From Enterovibrio norvegicus FF-33 (lineage in GTDB: Bacteria; Pseudomonadota; Gammaproteobacteria; Enterobacterales; Vibrionaceae): 64,000 nucleotides of DNA. The notes beneath the pieces were generated by a model that was not told the origin of the DNA, made no database searches, and saw only the letters and a list, made by a program, of their open reading frames with translations. How positions within the stretch are numbered: the first letter of the stretch is position 1; every line of letters starts with the position of its first letter. The DNA is taken from NCBI RefSeq assembly GCF_000286835.2, contig NZ_AJYD02000038.1, positions 1,593,063 through 1,657,062 of the forward strand. Reading direction: 5' to 3'. The translations under genes were made by a program, and so were the position numbers. Shown here piece by piece: positions 38,524 through 47,268 of this stretch.

Positions 38524-39936
38524 CTACAACAGAAAATGTGGTGGCGGTGGCTCGCTTTTCACCAAGTCTGAAACGATCTGCAATCCACGCTTGATACGAT
38601 AACGACTGGCTTCTCCTCCCAAGCTAATTCGAACATGATTTCTGCGTATATCGTTATCTAATGTGAACGGCTGAAAACCTGTCAGTTGAACACCCGCTTG
38701 TCTTGCGGCAACCAGTAAATTGTCAGCTTGCCATTCGCTGGGCAAGGTTAACCACACATGCTGACCATAAGGGTGAGCTTCAAAGTGCATGCCGGATAGA
38801 CAATTCGCGGCAAGACGCTGTCTAGCCGCAAACTCCTGACGCTGAAATGCTTCAATGCGCTCAACTGAGCCATTAATGATCCAGTGACTGGCGATTTCAA
38901 ACGGCAAAGGTGTGGCCATCCAACTCGTCGCCGCCAATCGTCCAACAGCATGCTGCTTAAGATGGCGCGGAACAACCAGATACCCAACGCGCAACCCTGG
39001 TGCCACTGTTTTTGTCAGGCTGGTAACATAGAAACTCTGCTCAGGGATCAAGCTCGAAATTGGCGGTAAACGATTCGGTTCTAACGCGCCATAAACATCA
39101 TCTTCGATTAGCATCAAGTTATGTCGCTGCACCACTTCAGCAATCGCCATTCGGCGTTCCATGCCCATGTGTGCGCTGGTAGGATTGCTCATGCTCGGCG
39201 TACATGCCAATGCTTTAATTTCTCTTTGCTTGCAGATGCGATCAAGCGCTTCAGGAATGATTCCTTGTTCGTCCATGTCGATGCCGCACAGCTTAAAATT
39301 GAAGATCTTTGAACGTGCAATTAAACCGTGATCAACAAGCCGCTCGCATGCCACTGTGTCACCAGACGAAATGGCAGTACCAAGCGCGAGCACCAAGCCG
39401 TGGCATGCGCCATTGGTTAACAAAACACATTCAGCTTCCGCGTTCAGCTTTTGTTGGGCAAGATAATGTACCGCCGCGTCTATGTGTCGTCGCAGCCCAG
39501 CAACGGGTCGCGCTGAATTGAGCAGATGAGCGGTATCACCATGCTTGGCAATGTCCATCAAGGTCTCATTGAACAACTGAGTGATTTGATTGGTGTAAAC
39601 CGGGTGTGCAATTGACATGTCAATCACGTCGGAAACCGACTGTTCATTCTTAACGTCTTGCGTCAGCAGAAACTCACTTTCCTTCCCTTGGGCAAAGCTT
39701 CTGACAAACGTCCCGCTGCCCACCCACGCCTCAACCGCACCTTGCTTTTCTGCATGGGCATAGGCATTGCTGACCGTCTGCACACTGACGGCCAATTGAT
39801 CGGCCAGTTCACGATGCGGCGGTAATTTCGATCCCGGCAGCAATACGCCCAAAGAAATTTGATCCATTATCGCTTTTGAGATCGCCATATATTTCGGGAG
39901 CCCTGGGGCTAATTCGAGGTTTAATTTAATTGTCAT
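38524..39936 (-). CDS. enuR: MocR-type (GntR/aminotransferase) regulator, EnuR-like
   Basis: The 470-residue product has an N-terminal winged helix (about 10-75: LPPHRELADQLAVSVQTVSNAYAHAEKQG) and a fold-type-I aminotransferase-like domain with TSLTKTVAPGLRVGYL, whose Lys is expected to hold PLP, and SNPTSAHMGMERR. MocR regulators use PLP to sense amino compounds. It is divergent from doeA. In Ruegeria pomeroyi and Halomonas the MocR protein EnuR represses ectoine uptake and breakdown genes and senses pathway intermediates (N-acetyl-diaminobutyrate and diaminobutyrate). The EnuR name is assigned from this context. The domain call itself is secure. Confidence 0.8.
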   Translation of the reverse strand: MTIKLNLELAPGLPKYMAISKAIMDQISLGVLLPGSKLPPHRELADQLAVSVQTVSNAYAHAEKQGAVEAWVGSGTFVRSFAQGKESEFLLTQDVKNEQSVSDVIDMSIAHPVYTNQITQLFNETLMDIAKHGDTAHLLNSARPVAGLRRHIDAAVHYLAQQKLNAEAECVLLTNGACHGLVLALGTAISSGDTVACERLVDHGLIARSKIFNFKLCGIDMDEQGIIPEALDRICKQREIKALACTPSMSNPTSAHMGMERRMAIAEVVQRHNLMLIEDDVYGALEPNRLPPISSLIPEQSFYVTSLTKTVAPGLRVGYLVVPRHLKQHAVGRLAATSWMATPLPFEIASHWIINGSVERIEAFQRQEFAARQRLAANCLSGMHFEAHPYGQHVWLTLPSEWQADNLLVAARQAGVQLTGFQPFTLDNDIRRNHVRISLGGEASRYRIKRGLQIVSDLVKSEPPPPHFLL

Positions 39937-40052
39937 AGTTCAATATTTTTATTGACCAAATTTTAGCCAGTGGTGTATCTCTAATGTATGCCTAATCAAA
40001 ACAATTTGGCAACATTGAATCGTATTGATATGTATTGAACTAGTTTGAACTA
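39936..40052. promoter_or_regulatory. Three TTGAACTA motifs in the enuR-doeA divergent promoter region
   Basis: TTGAACTA occurs at 40035-40042 and again at 40045-40052, a direct repeat with a 10-bp period, so both lie on one face of the helix. A third copy is on the minus strand at 39943-39936, immediately in front of the regulator start. Direct repeats are the usual binding mode of MocR regulators such as GabR. The second copy runs into TATAAG, a possible -10 element. The remaining 362-base gap holds no gene. Confidence 0.5.
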
Positions 40053-40298
40053 TAAGCGGCACTGATAAAAAGGAGGCCGGAAACGCATAAAACTGAGCTT
40101 AACGCATTCATAACAAGGTTATGGACGTGTCGCTGCTACTCAAGTTTCAGCATCACAAAGCGGAAGGCAAAGCTGGGAGGCAAAACAGTCATAAGTGGAA
40201 GGTCGATCCTGATCTCTGCTAGATATTGATGACTGGCGATGACTCTAACGATGGTCAACGTTCGTCCATTTGGGCGGTATATTGAGGAGCAAAGGGGC

Positions 40299-41486
40299 AT
40301 GAGTGATGTAGTCCTTAATTTTACACTTGAAGAGTTTGACGTCCGGCTGGAGAAAGTTCGTGCGGCTATGGAAATCAACGAAATTGATATTCTTATCGTC
40401 CATGATCCGTCCAACATGGCGTGGCTAACAGGCTATGACGGCTGGTCATTTTACGTACCTCAATGTGTCGTCGTCGCACAAACTGGCGTTCCTTTGTGGT
40501 TTGGTCGTAACCAAGACGCCAATGGTGCACGTCGCACCGTTCATATGTCTCCTGAAAATGTCGTAGGCTACCCGGATCACTATGTGATGAATCCTCCGCT
40601 TCATCCTATGGAGTATCTCGCTAACGCAGTGCTTGGTGAAAAGCTATGGGACCGTGGTCGAATTGGCGTCGAAAAAGACAACTACTACTTCAGCGCAACC
40701 GCCTACGAGGCATTGCGTGACAACCTACCCAACGCATCATTTACTGATGCAACAGGCTTGGTTAACTGGTGCAGAGCAGAGAAATCAGAACAAGAACTGT
40801 ATTACATGCGAGCAGCAGCGCGCATTGTAGAAAACATGCACCGCGTGGCTTACGACCTGATCGAACCTGGATTACCGAAACATATTCTGGTGGCTGAAAT
40901 TAACAAGCACTCCGTTATCGGTCACGATGGGCACTTCGGCGACTATGCCGCTATCGTCCCCTTGCTACCGTCTGGCATTGACGCGTCGGCCCCACATCTC
41001 ACGTACGATGATCGTCCCTTTAAAAAAGGTGAAGGCACTTTTATCGAGATGGCGGGGGTTCACCGTCGCTATCACTGCCCGCTTTCACGCACGATTTATC
41101 TTGGCGAGCCGGCCGATCATTTTAAACGCGCCAACGATGCATTGAATGAAGGTCTAGAAGCGGGACTGGCGGTTGCCAAGCCTGGTAATACGTGTGGCGA
41201 CATTGCCCGCGCCCTCAATGCCATCATGGTGAAGTATGGTTTTGATCGGGGCGGTTCACGATGCGGCTACCCCATCGGTATGAGCTATCCACCCGATTGG
41301 GGTGAGCGCACCATGAGTCTTCGCGACACTGACACTACCATTTTGAAAGAAGGCATGACATTTCACTTTATGCCCGGTCTTTGGATGGATGATTGGGGCA
41401 TGGAAACCACAGAAAGCATCGTGATCACGCAGTATGGTGCAGAAACATTGTGCAATTTTCCACGCCAGCTTTTTATTAAGCATTAG
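40299..41486 (+). CDS. doeA: Ectoine hydrolase DoeA (M24-family)
   Basis: DoeA (EutD) opens the ectoine ring to give N-acetyl-L-2,4-diaminobutyrate. The product has the creatinase-type M24 layout: an N-terminal domain (PSNMAWLTGYDGWSFYVPQ) and a pitta-bread domain (HFGDYAAIVPLLPSG, HRRYHCPLSRTIYLG, GMTFHFMPGLWMDDWGMETTES). Several of the usual five metal ligands of M24 peptidases are missing, as expected for this subgroup. A frame is open from 40239, but the ATG at 40299 has a strong AAAGGGG just upstream and gives 395 residues, close to the Halomonas enzyme. It is the first gene of the doeA-doeB-doeX run. Confidence 0.88.
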   Translation: MSDVVLNFTLEEFDVRLEKVRAAMEINEIDILIVHDPSNMAWLTGYDGWSFYVPQCVVVAQTGVPLWFGRNQDANGARRTVHMSPENVVGYPDHYVMNPPLHPMEYLANAVLGEKLWDRGRIGVEKDNYYFSATAYEALRDNLPNASFTDATGLVNWCRAEKSEQELYYMRAAARIVENMHRVAYDLIEPGLPKHILVAEINKHSVIGHDGHFGDYAAIVPLLPSGIDASAPHLTYDDRPFKKGEGTFIEMAGVHRRYHCPLSRTIYLGEPADHFKRANDALNEGLEAGLAVAKPGNTCGDIARALNAIMVKYGFDRGGSRCGYPIGMSYPPDWGERTMSLRDTDTTILKEGMTFHFMPGLWMDDWGMETTESIVITQYGAETLCNFPRQLFIKH

Positions 41487-41533
41487 CAGTGAAGAACATA
41501 CTCAAACGCTCACGAAAAAAGGATTAAGATTCT

Positions 41534-42541
41534 ATGGCGAAATTACCGCCTAGTTCAGTATCAACAACCGTTGATTTTGAAGCAGACGGCATACAGCATG
41601 GCTTTTTGAAATTGCCTTATTCTCATGATGGATCGGCATGGGGTGCCATCATGACCCCCATCACCGTCATTAAAAATGGTGAGGGTCAAACAGCGCTGCT
41701 AACAGGGGGAAATCATGGCGATGAATACGAAGGGATCACGTCATTACTCAAATTGAGCCATACCCTAACACCCGCTGATATCAAAGGCCGCGTAATTATC
41801 GTGCCAATGATGAACCACCCAGCTGTCGAAGCGGGAAGCCGTGTTTCTCCCATTGATAACGGCAACATGAATCGCGCATTTCCGGGTCACCCCTACGGCA
41901 GTATGACAGAACGTATGGCTGACTACTTTACCCGTCACCTTGTCCCCTTGTGCGATACCGCACTGGATATTCACTCAGGGGGCAAGACACTAGACATTCT
42001 CCCTTTCGCTGCGGCTCACCGTCTTGTCGATAAAACGCAGGAAGAACGTTGCATAGAAGGCGCACGATTGTTTGGCGCGCCCTACTGTTTTTATATGGAA
42101 GAAATGGACCCGACGCAGCTGTATGACACGACTGTTGAAGCACAAGGAAAAGTGTTCGTCACCACGGAATTGCGAGGCGGCGGAACCACGAATCCTGAAA
42201 CAATTGAAATGGCAGATCGTGGTATTCACAATTTCCTCGTATTCAGCGGCATCTTGCAGAAAGACCACATTGAGCCACCTAGCACACCCACTTTCTTGGA
42301 AATCCCAAATGCTCAGTGTTATTTGCAAAGTGAGCACAATGGAATCTTAGAGCTATGTGTGACGTTGGGTGATGACATCAAAGAAGGTGACCTCATCGCG
42401 CGCGTTTATTCGACCGAACGCAGTGGACAAGCCCCGATCGAATACCGTTCACAAACTCACGGTATCCTCGCTGCCCGTCGGCATTTAGCTAAGATCAGCC
42501 TCGGTGACACCTTCGCCGTGCTTGCGAAGCCAATCGACTAA
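41534..42541 (+). CDS. doeB: N-acetyl-L-2,4-diaminobutyrate deacetylase DoeB
   Basis: DoeB (EutE) removes acetate from the DoeA product to give L-2,4-diaminobutyrate. It belongs to the succinylglutamate desuccinylase/aspartoacylase zinc family. Zinc ligands are His and Glu in LTGGNHGDEYEG and the His of LDIHSGGKT. MNRAFPGHP supplies the substrate-binding Asn-Arg, and the catalytic Glu is expected in TTELRGGG. The length of 335 residues fits. It lies 47 bases after doeA. Confidence 0.88.
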   Translation: MAKLPPSSVSTTVDFEADGIQHGFLKLPYSHDGSAWGAIMTPITVIKNGEGQTALLTGGNHGDEYEGITSLLKLSHTLTPADIKGRVIIVPMMNHPAVEAGSRVSPIDNGNMNRAFPGHPYGSMTERMADYFTRHLVPLCDTALDIHSGGKTLDILPFAAAHRLVDKTQEERCIEGARLFGAPYCFYMEEMDPTQLYDTTVEAQGKVFVTTELRGGGTTNPETIEMADRGIHNFLVFSGILQKDHIEPPSTPTFLEIPNAQCYLQSEHNGILELCVTLGDDIKEGDLIARVYSTERSGQAPIEYRSQTHGILAARRHLAKISLGDTFAVLAKPID

Positions 42542-42736
42542 CCACCTCACTTCTGAGGCATAGCAAACGGCGTTGCATCATCAAGTCGCTCGACGCCGCT
42601 TGTTTCTGCCTGGGCTATGTGAACCAAACGCCCTCGCCACTCGCCTTTAGCACACAAAATTGGCCTCGAGAAATGTCAACAATTCCAACTCTGTGCCACG
42701 CTTAAAGGTATCGAGCACACTGAGACAGGGTCATCA

Positions 42737-43216
42737 ATGCAACTTGATCGGTACGACACAAAAATCCTGCAAATTTTGGCGACGCAAGGGCGAATCACAA
42801 AATCGCACCTCGCCGAAGCGATTAATCTGTCGATCAGTCCGTGCTGGGAACGAGTAAAGCGCCTTGAAGAGGCTGGGATCATTGAAGGCTATGGCGCCAA
42901 GATCAACCCCAGTATCTTCAATAAAAAAACGCCGGTACTGGTGGAAGTCACACTTGGAAAACACGACGCAGCCAGCTTCAAACGTTTTGAAGAAGCCATG
43001 CAAACCTGCCCTGAAGTGGCTGACTGTTTCGCAACGGGTGGAGGCATTGACTACATCCTCAGAGTGATGGTGAAAGATATCGATCAGTATCAACGTCTTG
43101 TCGACAGTTGGCTGGTGTCAGAACTCAGTATTGAGCGCTATTACACCTACATCGTCACGAAAACGATCAAGCACCAAGGTGACACATTTGAAATCGATGA
43201 AAACCTGATGCGATAA
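42737..43216 (+). CDS. doeX: Lrp/AsnC-family regulator DoeX
   Basis: The 159-residue regulator has an N-terminal helix-turn-helix (LDRYDTKILQILATQGRITKSHLAEAINLSISPCWERVKRLEEAGII) and a C-terminal RAM ligand-binding domain (PVLVEVTLGKHDAASFKRFEEAMQ, GGGIDYILRVMVKDID). An Lrp/AsnC gene named doeX is part of ectoine degradation clusters and helps to activate them, often alongside EnuR. It lies 195 bases after doeB in the same direction, and its start has AGGG nearby. Confidence 0.85.
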   Translation: MQLDRYDTKILQILATQGRITKSHLAEAINLSISPCWERVKRLEEAGIIEGYGAKINPSIFNKKTPVLVEVTLGKHDAASFKRFEEAMQTCPEVADCFATGGGIDYILRVMVKDIDQYQRLVDSWLVSELSIERYYTYIVTKTIKHQGDTFEIDENLMR

Positions 43217-43494
43217 CCTTCTTTTCGTCTCGAAAAATTCTCCTTAACGCCTCTTTTATTGCTCACCGTCAGGCCATTAATCGCACTCGTTTTCCTGTGC
43301 AGAAAAAACACCATGTCTTTCGTCGTCCAATAGAAAAAAACCTCAAGCCAAACCCCATTTAACAGAAAACAACCCAGCCGAAACTGACTTACCTTTTAAT
43401 GAGAAAAACCATATATACCCAAACAAACTCTCGCTGAACAAGCATCTTGAGGTTGCTTGGATATACACGAGTCATCTTATAGGGAGGTCATGAT

Positions 43495-45009
43495 ATGGCC
43501 GCACTGAATTTGCCTTACGAAGGAAAAGCCAGCAACGCTGTGTTAGCGCAGTTGGATGATGCGCGCTTACTCCGTCAGCTTGCTTATATAAACGGAAAAT
43601 GGGTGGCAGGTAACGACGATATTGCCGTGACCAACCCCGCCGATGATCATGTGTTGGGTTATGTCACCTCATTAAAAAAATCTCAGGTCGACAAGGCCAT
43701 CAACGCTGCGCACAAAGCTTTTGTTCCTTGGCGTGCCTTATCCGCAGAACAGCGGGCAACCAAACTGATGAGTTGGCATGATTTGCTGCTTGAAAACAGA
43801 GAGGACCTCGCCCGCTTAATGGTATTGGAACAAGGAAAAGCCTTAAACGATGCTCGGGGCGAAATTGATTATGGCGCATCGTTCATTCGCTGGTTTGCCG
43901 AAGAAGCGCGTAGAGCTTATGGTGAAACCATCCCTAGCCATATCCCCAATGCACAGCTTGCTACTCTGAGAGAACCGATTGGCGTAGCGGCGTTAATCAC
44001 GCCATGGAATTTCCCCAATGCGATGATCACCCGCAAAGCCGCTGCTGCATTGGCAATTGGTTGTACGGTGATCGTGAAACCTGCCAACGAAACGCCCTTC
44101 TCCGCATTAGCACTCGCGGAACTGGCAGAGCGTGCTGGCATTCCAGCCGGCGTATTTAACGTGGTCACCGGCGATGCACCCATGATCGCCGCCACGCTGT
44201 GCGCCTCAGACAAAGTAAAGGCCCTCTCGTTTACCGGTTCCACACGCGTCGGGAAAATCCTACTCGAACAATGCGCCGATACAGTGAAGAAGTGCTCGAT
44301 GGAGTTAGGTGGCAATGCCCCTTTCATTGTTCTGCCGGACATGGACATTCATGAAGCAGCCAACGCTGCGATTGAAGCCAAGTTCCAGACATCAGGCCAA
44401 GACTGCCTCGCCGCCAACCGGATCTTTGTACCACGCGAATACCATGACGAATTTGTCGCGGCCTTCGCTGCTGGCATGCAAAAACTTCGCGTTGGAAATG
44501 GCATGCAAAAAGGCGTAGACCTTGGCCCGTTGATAAGCCGTCAAGCCGTCGAAAAAGCGCAAAAATTGGTCGACGATGCACTCGAAAAAGGCGCAACGCT
44601 ACTCGCAGGAAAATCACCACAATCGCTCAACAGCAATTTTTTTCATCCCGTACTGCTAACCCAAGTTACGCCTGACATGGCGGTATATCGTGAAGAGAAC
44701 TTCTGCCCCGTTGCAGGTGTGATTGCCTACGACAACGTAGATGACCTTCTTGTTGCCGCGAACGACACCGAATATGGCCTTGCTGCCTACGTGTACGGAA
44801 ACGATATCCGCGACATATGGAAGCTCATGCGCGGGCTAGAGTTTGGCATGGTGAGTGTGAACAGCGTGAAAATGACGGGTCACCCGATCCCGTTTGGCGG
44901 CATGAAGCAGTCAGGCCTTGGGCGCGAAGGTAGCCGACACGGTTTTGATGAATACAGCGAAATTAAATATTACTGCCTTGGCGGTTTACCGACAGCCAGC
45001 GGTTGCTGA
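43495..45009 (+). CDS. doeC: Aldehyde dehydrogenase, DoeC type (aspartate-semialdehyde oxidation)
   Basis: This NAD(P)-dependent aldehyde dehydrogenase probably oxidises L-aspartate semialdehyde to aspartate, the last step of ectoine degradation. Visible motifs are TPWNFPNAM and VKPANETPFSALAL (cofactor binding), SFTGSTRVGK, catalytic Glu in MELGGNAPF, catalytic Cys in SGQDCLAANR and EENFCPVAG. It resembles succinate-semialdehyde dehydrogenases of the GabD type, with which DoeC is often confused, so context decides the substrate. The start at 43495 has AGGGAGGT at 43481-43488. The frame ends shortly before doeD. Confidence 0.82.
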   Translation: MAALNLPYEGKASNAVLAQLDDARLLRQLAYINGKWVAGNDDIAVTNPADDHVLGYVTSLKKSQVDKAINAAHKAFVPWRALSAEQRATKLMSWHDLLLENREDLARLMVLEQGKALNDARGEIDYGASFIRWFAEEARRAYGETIPSHIPNAQLATLREPIGVAALITPWNFPNAMITRKAAAALAIGCTVIVKPANETPFSALALAELAERAGIPAGVFNVVTGDAPMIAATLCASDKVKALSFTGSTRVGKILLEQCADTVKKCSMELGGNAPFIVLPDMDIHEAANAAIEAKFQTSGQDCLAANRIFVPREYHDEFVAAFAAGMQKLRVGNGMQKGVDLGPLISRQAVEKAQKLVDDALEKGATLLAGKSPQSLNSNFFHPVLLTQVTPDMAVYREENFCPVAGVIAYDNVDDLLVAANDTEYGLAAYVYGNDIRDIWKLMRGLEFGMVSVNSVKMTGHPIPFGGMKQSGLGREGSRHGFDEYSEIKYYCLGGLPTASGC

Positions 45010-45035
45010 TCTTTTGCAGATACATGGAGTTTGAT

Positions 45036-46448
45036 ATGACACAGAATATTGATACCAAAGCCTTGCTCGAAATAGACCGTCAGAACGTCTTTCACGCATC
45101 AACGCACCTAAAGCAATACGCCAATGGTGACTTGCCTGGGCGTATTATCACCAGCGCCAAAGGCATTCGCATTCAAGACTCAGAAGGCATAGAACTTGTC
45201 GATGCTTTCGCGGGGCTTTACTGTGTGAACATCGGCTATGGTCGAGAAGAAATGGCCGAAGCCATCTACGAACAAGCCAAGAAGCTTGCTTACTACCACA
45301 CGTATGTCGGCCACACGAACGAAGCATTGATCACCCTGTCAGAACGTATTTTGAAGATGGCGGGCCAAGGCATGAGCAAGGTGTATTACGGCATGTCCGG
45401 CAGTGATGCGAATGAAACCCAACTCAAGCTCGTTTGGTATTACAACAATGTGCGCGGGCTGCCAGAGAAAAAGAAGATCATCTCTCGTGATCGTGGTTAT
45501 CACGGCTCCAGTATCGCCTCGGGTTCAATGACAGGGCTGCCACTCTTTCATGCCCATTTCGATCTGCCGCTTGATCGTATTAAACACACTGTCGCGCCTT
45601 ACTATTATCGTCGTCAAGACGACGGGATGACCGAACGTGAGTTCTCAAAATACTGCGCAGATGAATTGGAAAAAATGGTGCTCGCCGAAGGTCCAGAAAC
45701 CGTCGCCGCCATGATTGGCGAACCTGTACTGGGCACTGGCGGTATTGTTCCGCCACCAGAAGGCTACTGGCAAGAAATCCGCAAAGTATTGGATAAATAC
45801 GACATTTTGCTCATTTCTGATGAAGTGGTTTGTGGTTTTGGTCGTCTTGGCGCTGACTTTGGTTCAATTATGTATGACATGAAGCCCGACCTCATTACCG
45901 TCGCCAAGGGACTTACTTCAGCCTATCAACCGCTTTCCGGCGTCATGGTGGGTGAAAGAGTATGGAAGGTGCTTGAAGATGGCACAGATCAATGGGGCGC
46001 TATCGGGCACGGTTATACCTATTCAGGTCACCCATTGGGCGCGGCATCGGCGCTGTGTAACCTCGATATTATCGAGCGTGAAAACCTGACGGCGAATGCG
46101 CGTGATACGGGTGCCTATTTCCAACAACAGATGCAGGCCACGTTTGCCAATCACCCGCTCATTGGTGACAGCCGCGGTATCGGATTGCTCCATGCGCTTG
46201 AGTTTTCCAGCAACAAATTCAAACGCGAACACTTCGATCCCTCTTTAAAAGTCGGCCCACAAATCGCCGCTGCATGTCTTGAACAAGGTTTGATCGCTCG
46301 TGCCATGCCACACGGCGACATTTTGGGTTTCGCGCCACCTCTGGTAGTTAACCATGCAGACATTGACGATATCGTCTCACGGGCGAAAAAAGCCATCGAC
46401 AAAGTGACAGACAAGTTGGTGAGCAGTGGTAGCTGGAAAGCCGCTTAA
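45036..46448 (+). CDS. doeD: Diaminobutyrate aminotransferase DoeD (class III)
   Basis: The PLP enzyme converts L-2,4-diaminobutyrate to L-aspartate semialdehyde. Class III features are YHTYVGHTNEALITL, YGMSGSDANETQLKL, SRDRGYHGSS, LISDEVVCGFGRLG (the Asp that contacts PLP) and LITVAKGLTSAYQPLS with the PLP-binding Lys. A TTG at 45003 opens the frame earlier, but the ATG at 45036 has GGAG at 45026-45029 and gives the usual 470 residues. It would be co-transcribed with doeC and ends at a strong terminator. Confidence 0.87.
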   Translation: MTQNIDTKALLEIDRQNVFHASTHLKQYANGDLPGRIITSAKGIRIQDSEGIELVDAFAGLYCVNIGYGREEMAEAIYEQAKKLAYYHTYVGHTNEALITLSERILKMAGQGMSKVYYGMSGSDANETQLKLVWYYNNVRGLPEKKKIISRDRGYHGSSIASGSMTGLPLFHAHFDLPLDRIKHTVAPYYYRRQDDGMTEREFSKYCADELEKMVLAEGPETVAAMIGEPVLGTGGIVPPPEGYWQEIRKVLDKYDILLISDEVVCGFGRLGADFGSIMYDMKPDLITVAKGLTSAYQPLSGVMVGERVWKVLEDGTDQWGAIGHGYTYSGHPLGAASALCNLDIIERENLTANARDTGAYFQQQMQATFANHPLIGDSRGIGLLHALEFSSNKFKREHFDPSLKVGPQIAAACLEQGLIARAMPHGDILGFAPPLVVNHADIDDIVSRAKKAIDKVTDKLVSSGSWKAA

Positions 46449-46476
46449 CACATTCAAACATCACCTCATACCATTG

Positions 46477-46504
46477 AAAAAGCCCCGAATCCGGGGCTTT
46501 TTAT
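46477..46504 (+). terminator. Rho-independent terminator of the doe operon
   Basis: AAAAAGCCCCG-AAT-CCGGGGCTTTTT forms an 11-bp stem with T-run, 29 bases past the doeD stop codon. Confidence 0.9.
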
Positions 46505-46653
46505 TGAAGATGACAATCGCGATCATCCAGATAAACTGGATGACATTCTTCTTGATATTCCGTGTAATATTGAAAAAATGTGCCCGTAGCCGCCTAAAAA
46601 TGGCTAACACGTGTGCAATTACACGTATTCTCAGGATCTAGAAACGATATTTG

Positions 46654-46684
46654 TTGACCTTCCCCCAACTGTAACCTTTATACT
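46654..46684 (+). promoter_or_regulatory. MerR/CueR-type promoter with 19-bp spacer
   Basis: A consensus-like -35 TTGACC (46654-46659) and -10 TATACT (46679-46684) are separated by 19 bp, the overlong spacer typical of promoters twisted open by MerR-family activators. The left part, GACCTTCCCC, is identical to the E. coli copA CueR site, but the right half-site is not the expected GGAAGGT. It sits 33 bases before the first gene of the copper cluster. Confidence 0.5.
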
Positions 46685-46716
46685 TCTCTTCAATATCTAC
46701 TCACAAAAGTCTTTCG

Positions 46717-47172
46717 ATGCGCTTTTCATCTTTTCGTACATACTGGATCGCTATTATCAGCTTACTTGTCATGCTGACGTCCGGTTTTGCGTCGAGCGCA
46801 TCAATGATGTCGATGTCAGTGCACATGATGTCCAGCGAACAGATGTCTCACGCTACAATGAGCGAAGAGCATCACGCGGCTTCAAATACAGATTCTGATC
46901 AAGATTGCTTGTTGTTTGAACCTTCAACCGATTTGCATGCTCAACATAGGGCTTCACCTAATCCTACATCAGAAATAGAAATGCTCGATTGCAGCTCCGA
47001 TCCAACCATGGTTCATAACTGCTGCACGGCGACTTGTTTCAGCGCTGTTGCGCTAATCTCCCCCAATTATCAATCCGAGCAACACGTAACCAAACTTGCC
47101 CTTATCCACTTGGAGCAAGGCGTTACCCTCATTGCTCGCGTTCAATCTCTCTACCGACCCCCGATAGCCTAA
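46717..47172 (+). CDS. Exported Met/His/Cys-rich protein at head of copper cluster
   Basis: The 151-residue product starts with a signal peptide or membrane anchor (YWIAIISLLVMLTSGFA). The next 40 residues are rich in Met and His (MMSMSVHMMSSEQMSHATM, then EEHHAA), and a central Cys-rich part has MVHNCCTATCFS. It ends in QSLYRPPIA, a tail seen in DUF2946-like proteins that accompany copper efflux genes. Metal binding is likely but inferred from composition. No clear ribosome-binding site is seen. It lies 97 bases before the CusC-like gene and directly after the CueR-like promoter. Confidence 0.7.
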   Translation: MRFSSFRTYWIAIISLLVMLTSGFASSASMMSMSVHMMSSEQMSHATMSEEHHAASNTDSDQDCLLFEPSTDLHAQHRASPNPTSEIEMLDCSSDPTMVHNCCTATCFSAVALISPNYQSEQHVTKLALIHLEQGVTLIARVQSLYRPPIA

Positions 47173-47268
47173 ATCCAACTCTGAAATGTCGTACCACTGC
47201 GCCTTTTTTATGCGCCGTGGAGGGTGATTCCGCGTCCGAATTTGACGCGAACAGAATGGATTTAACTC

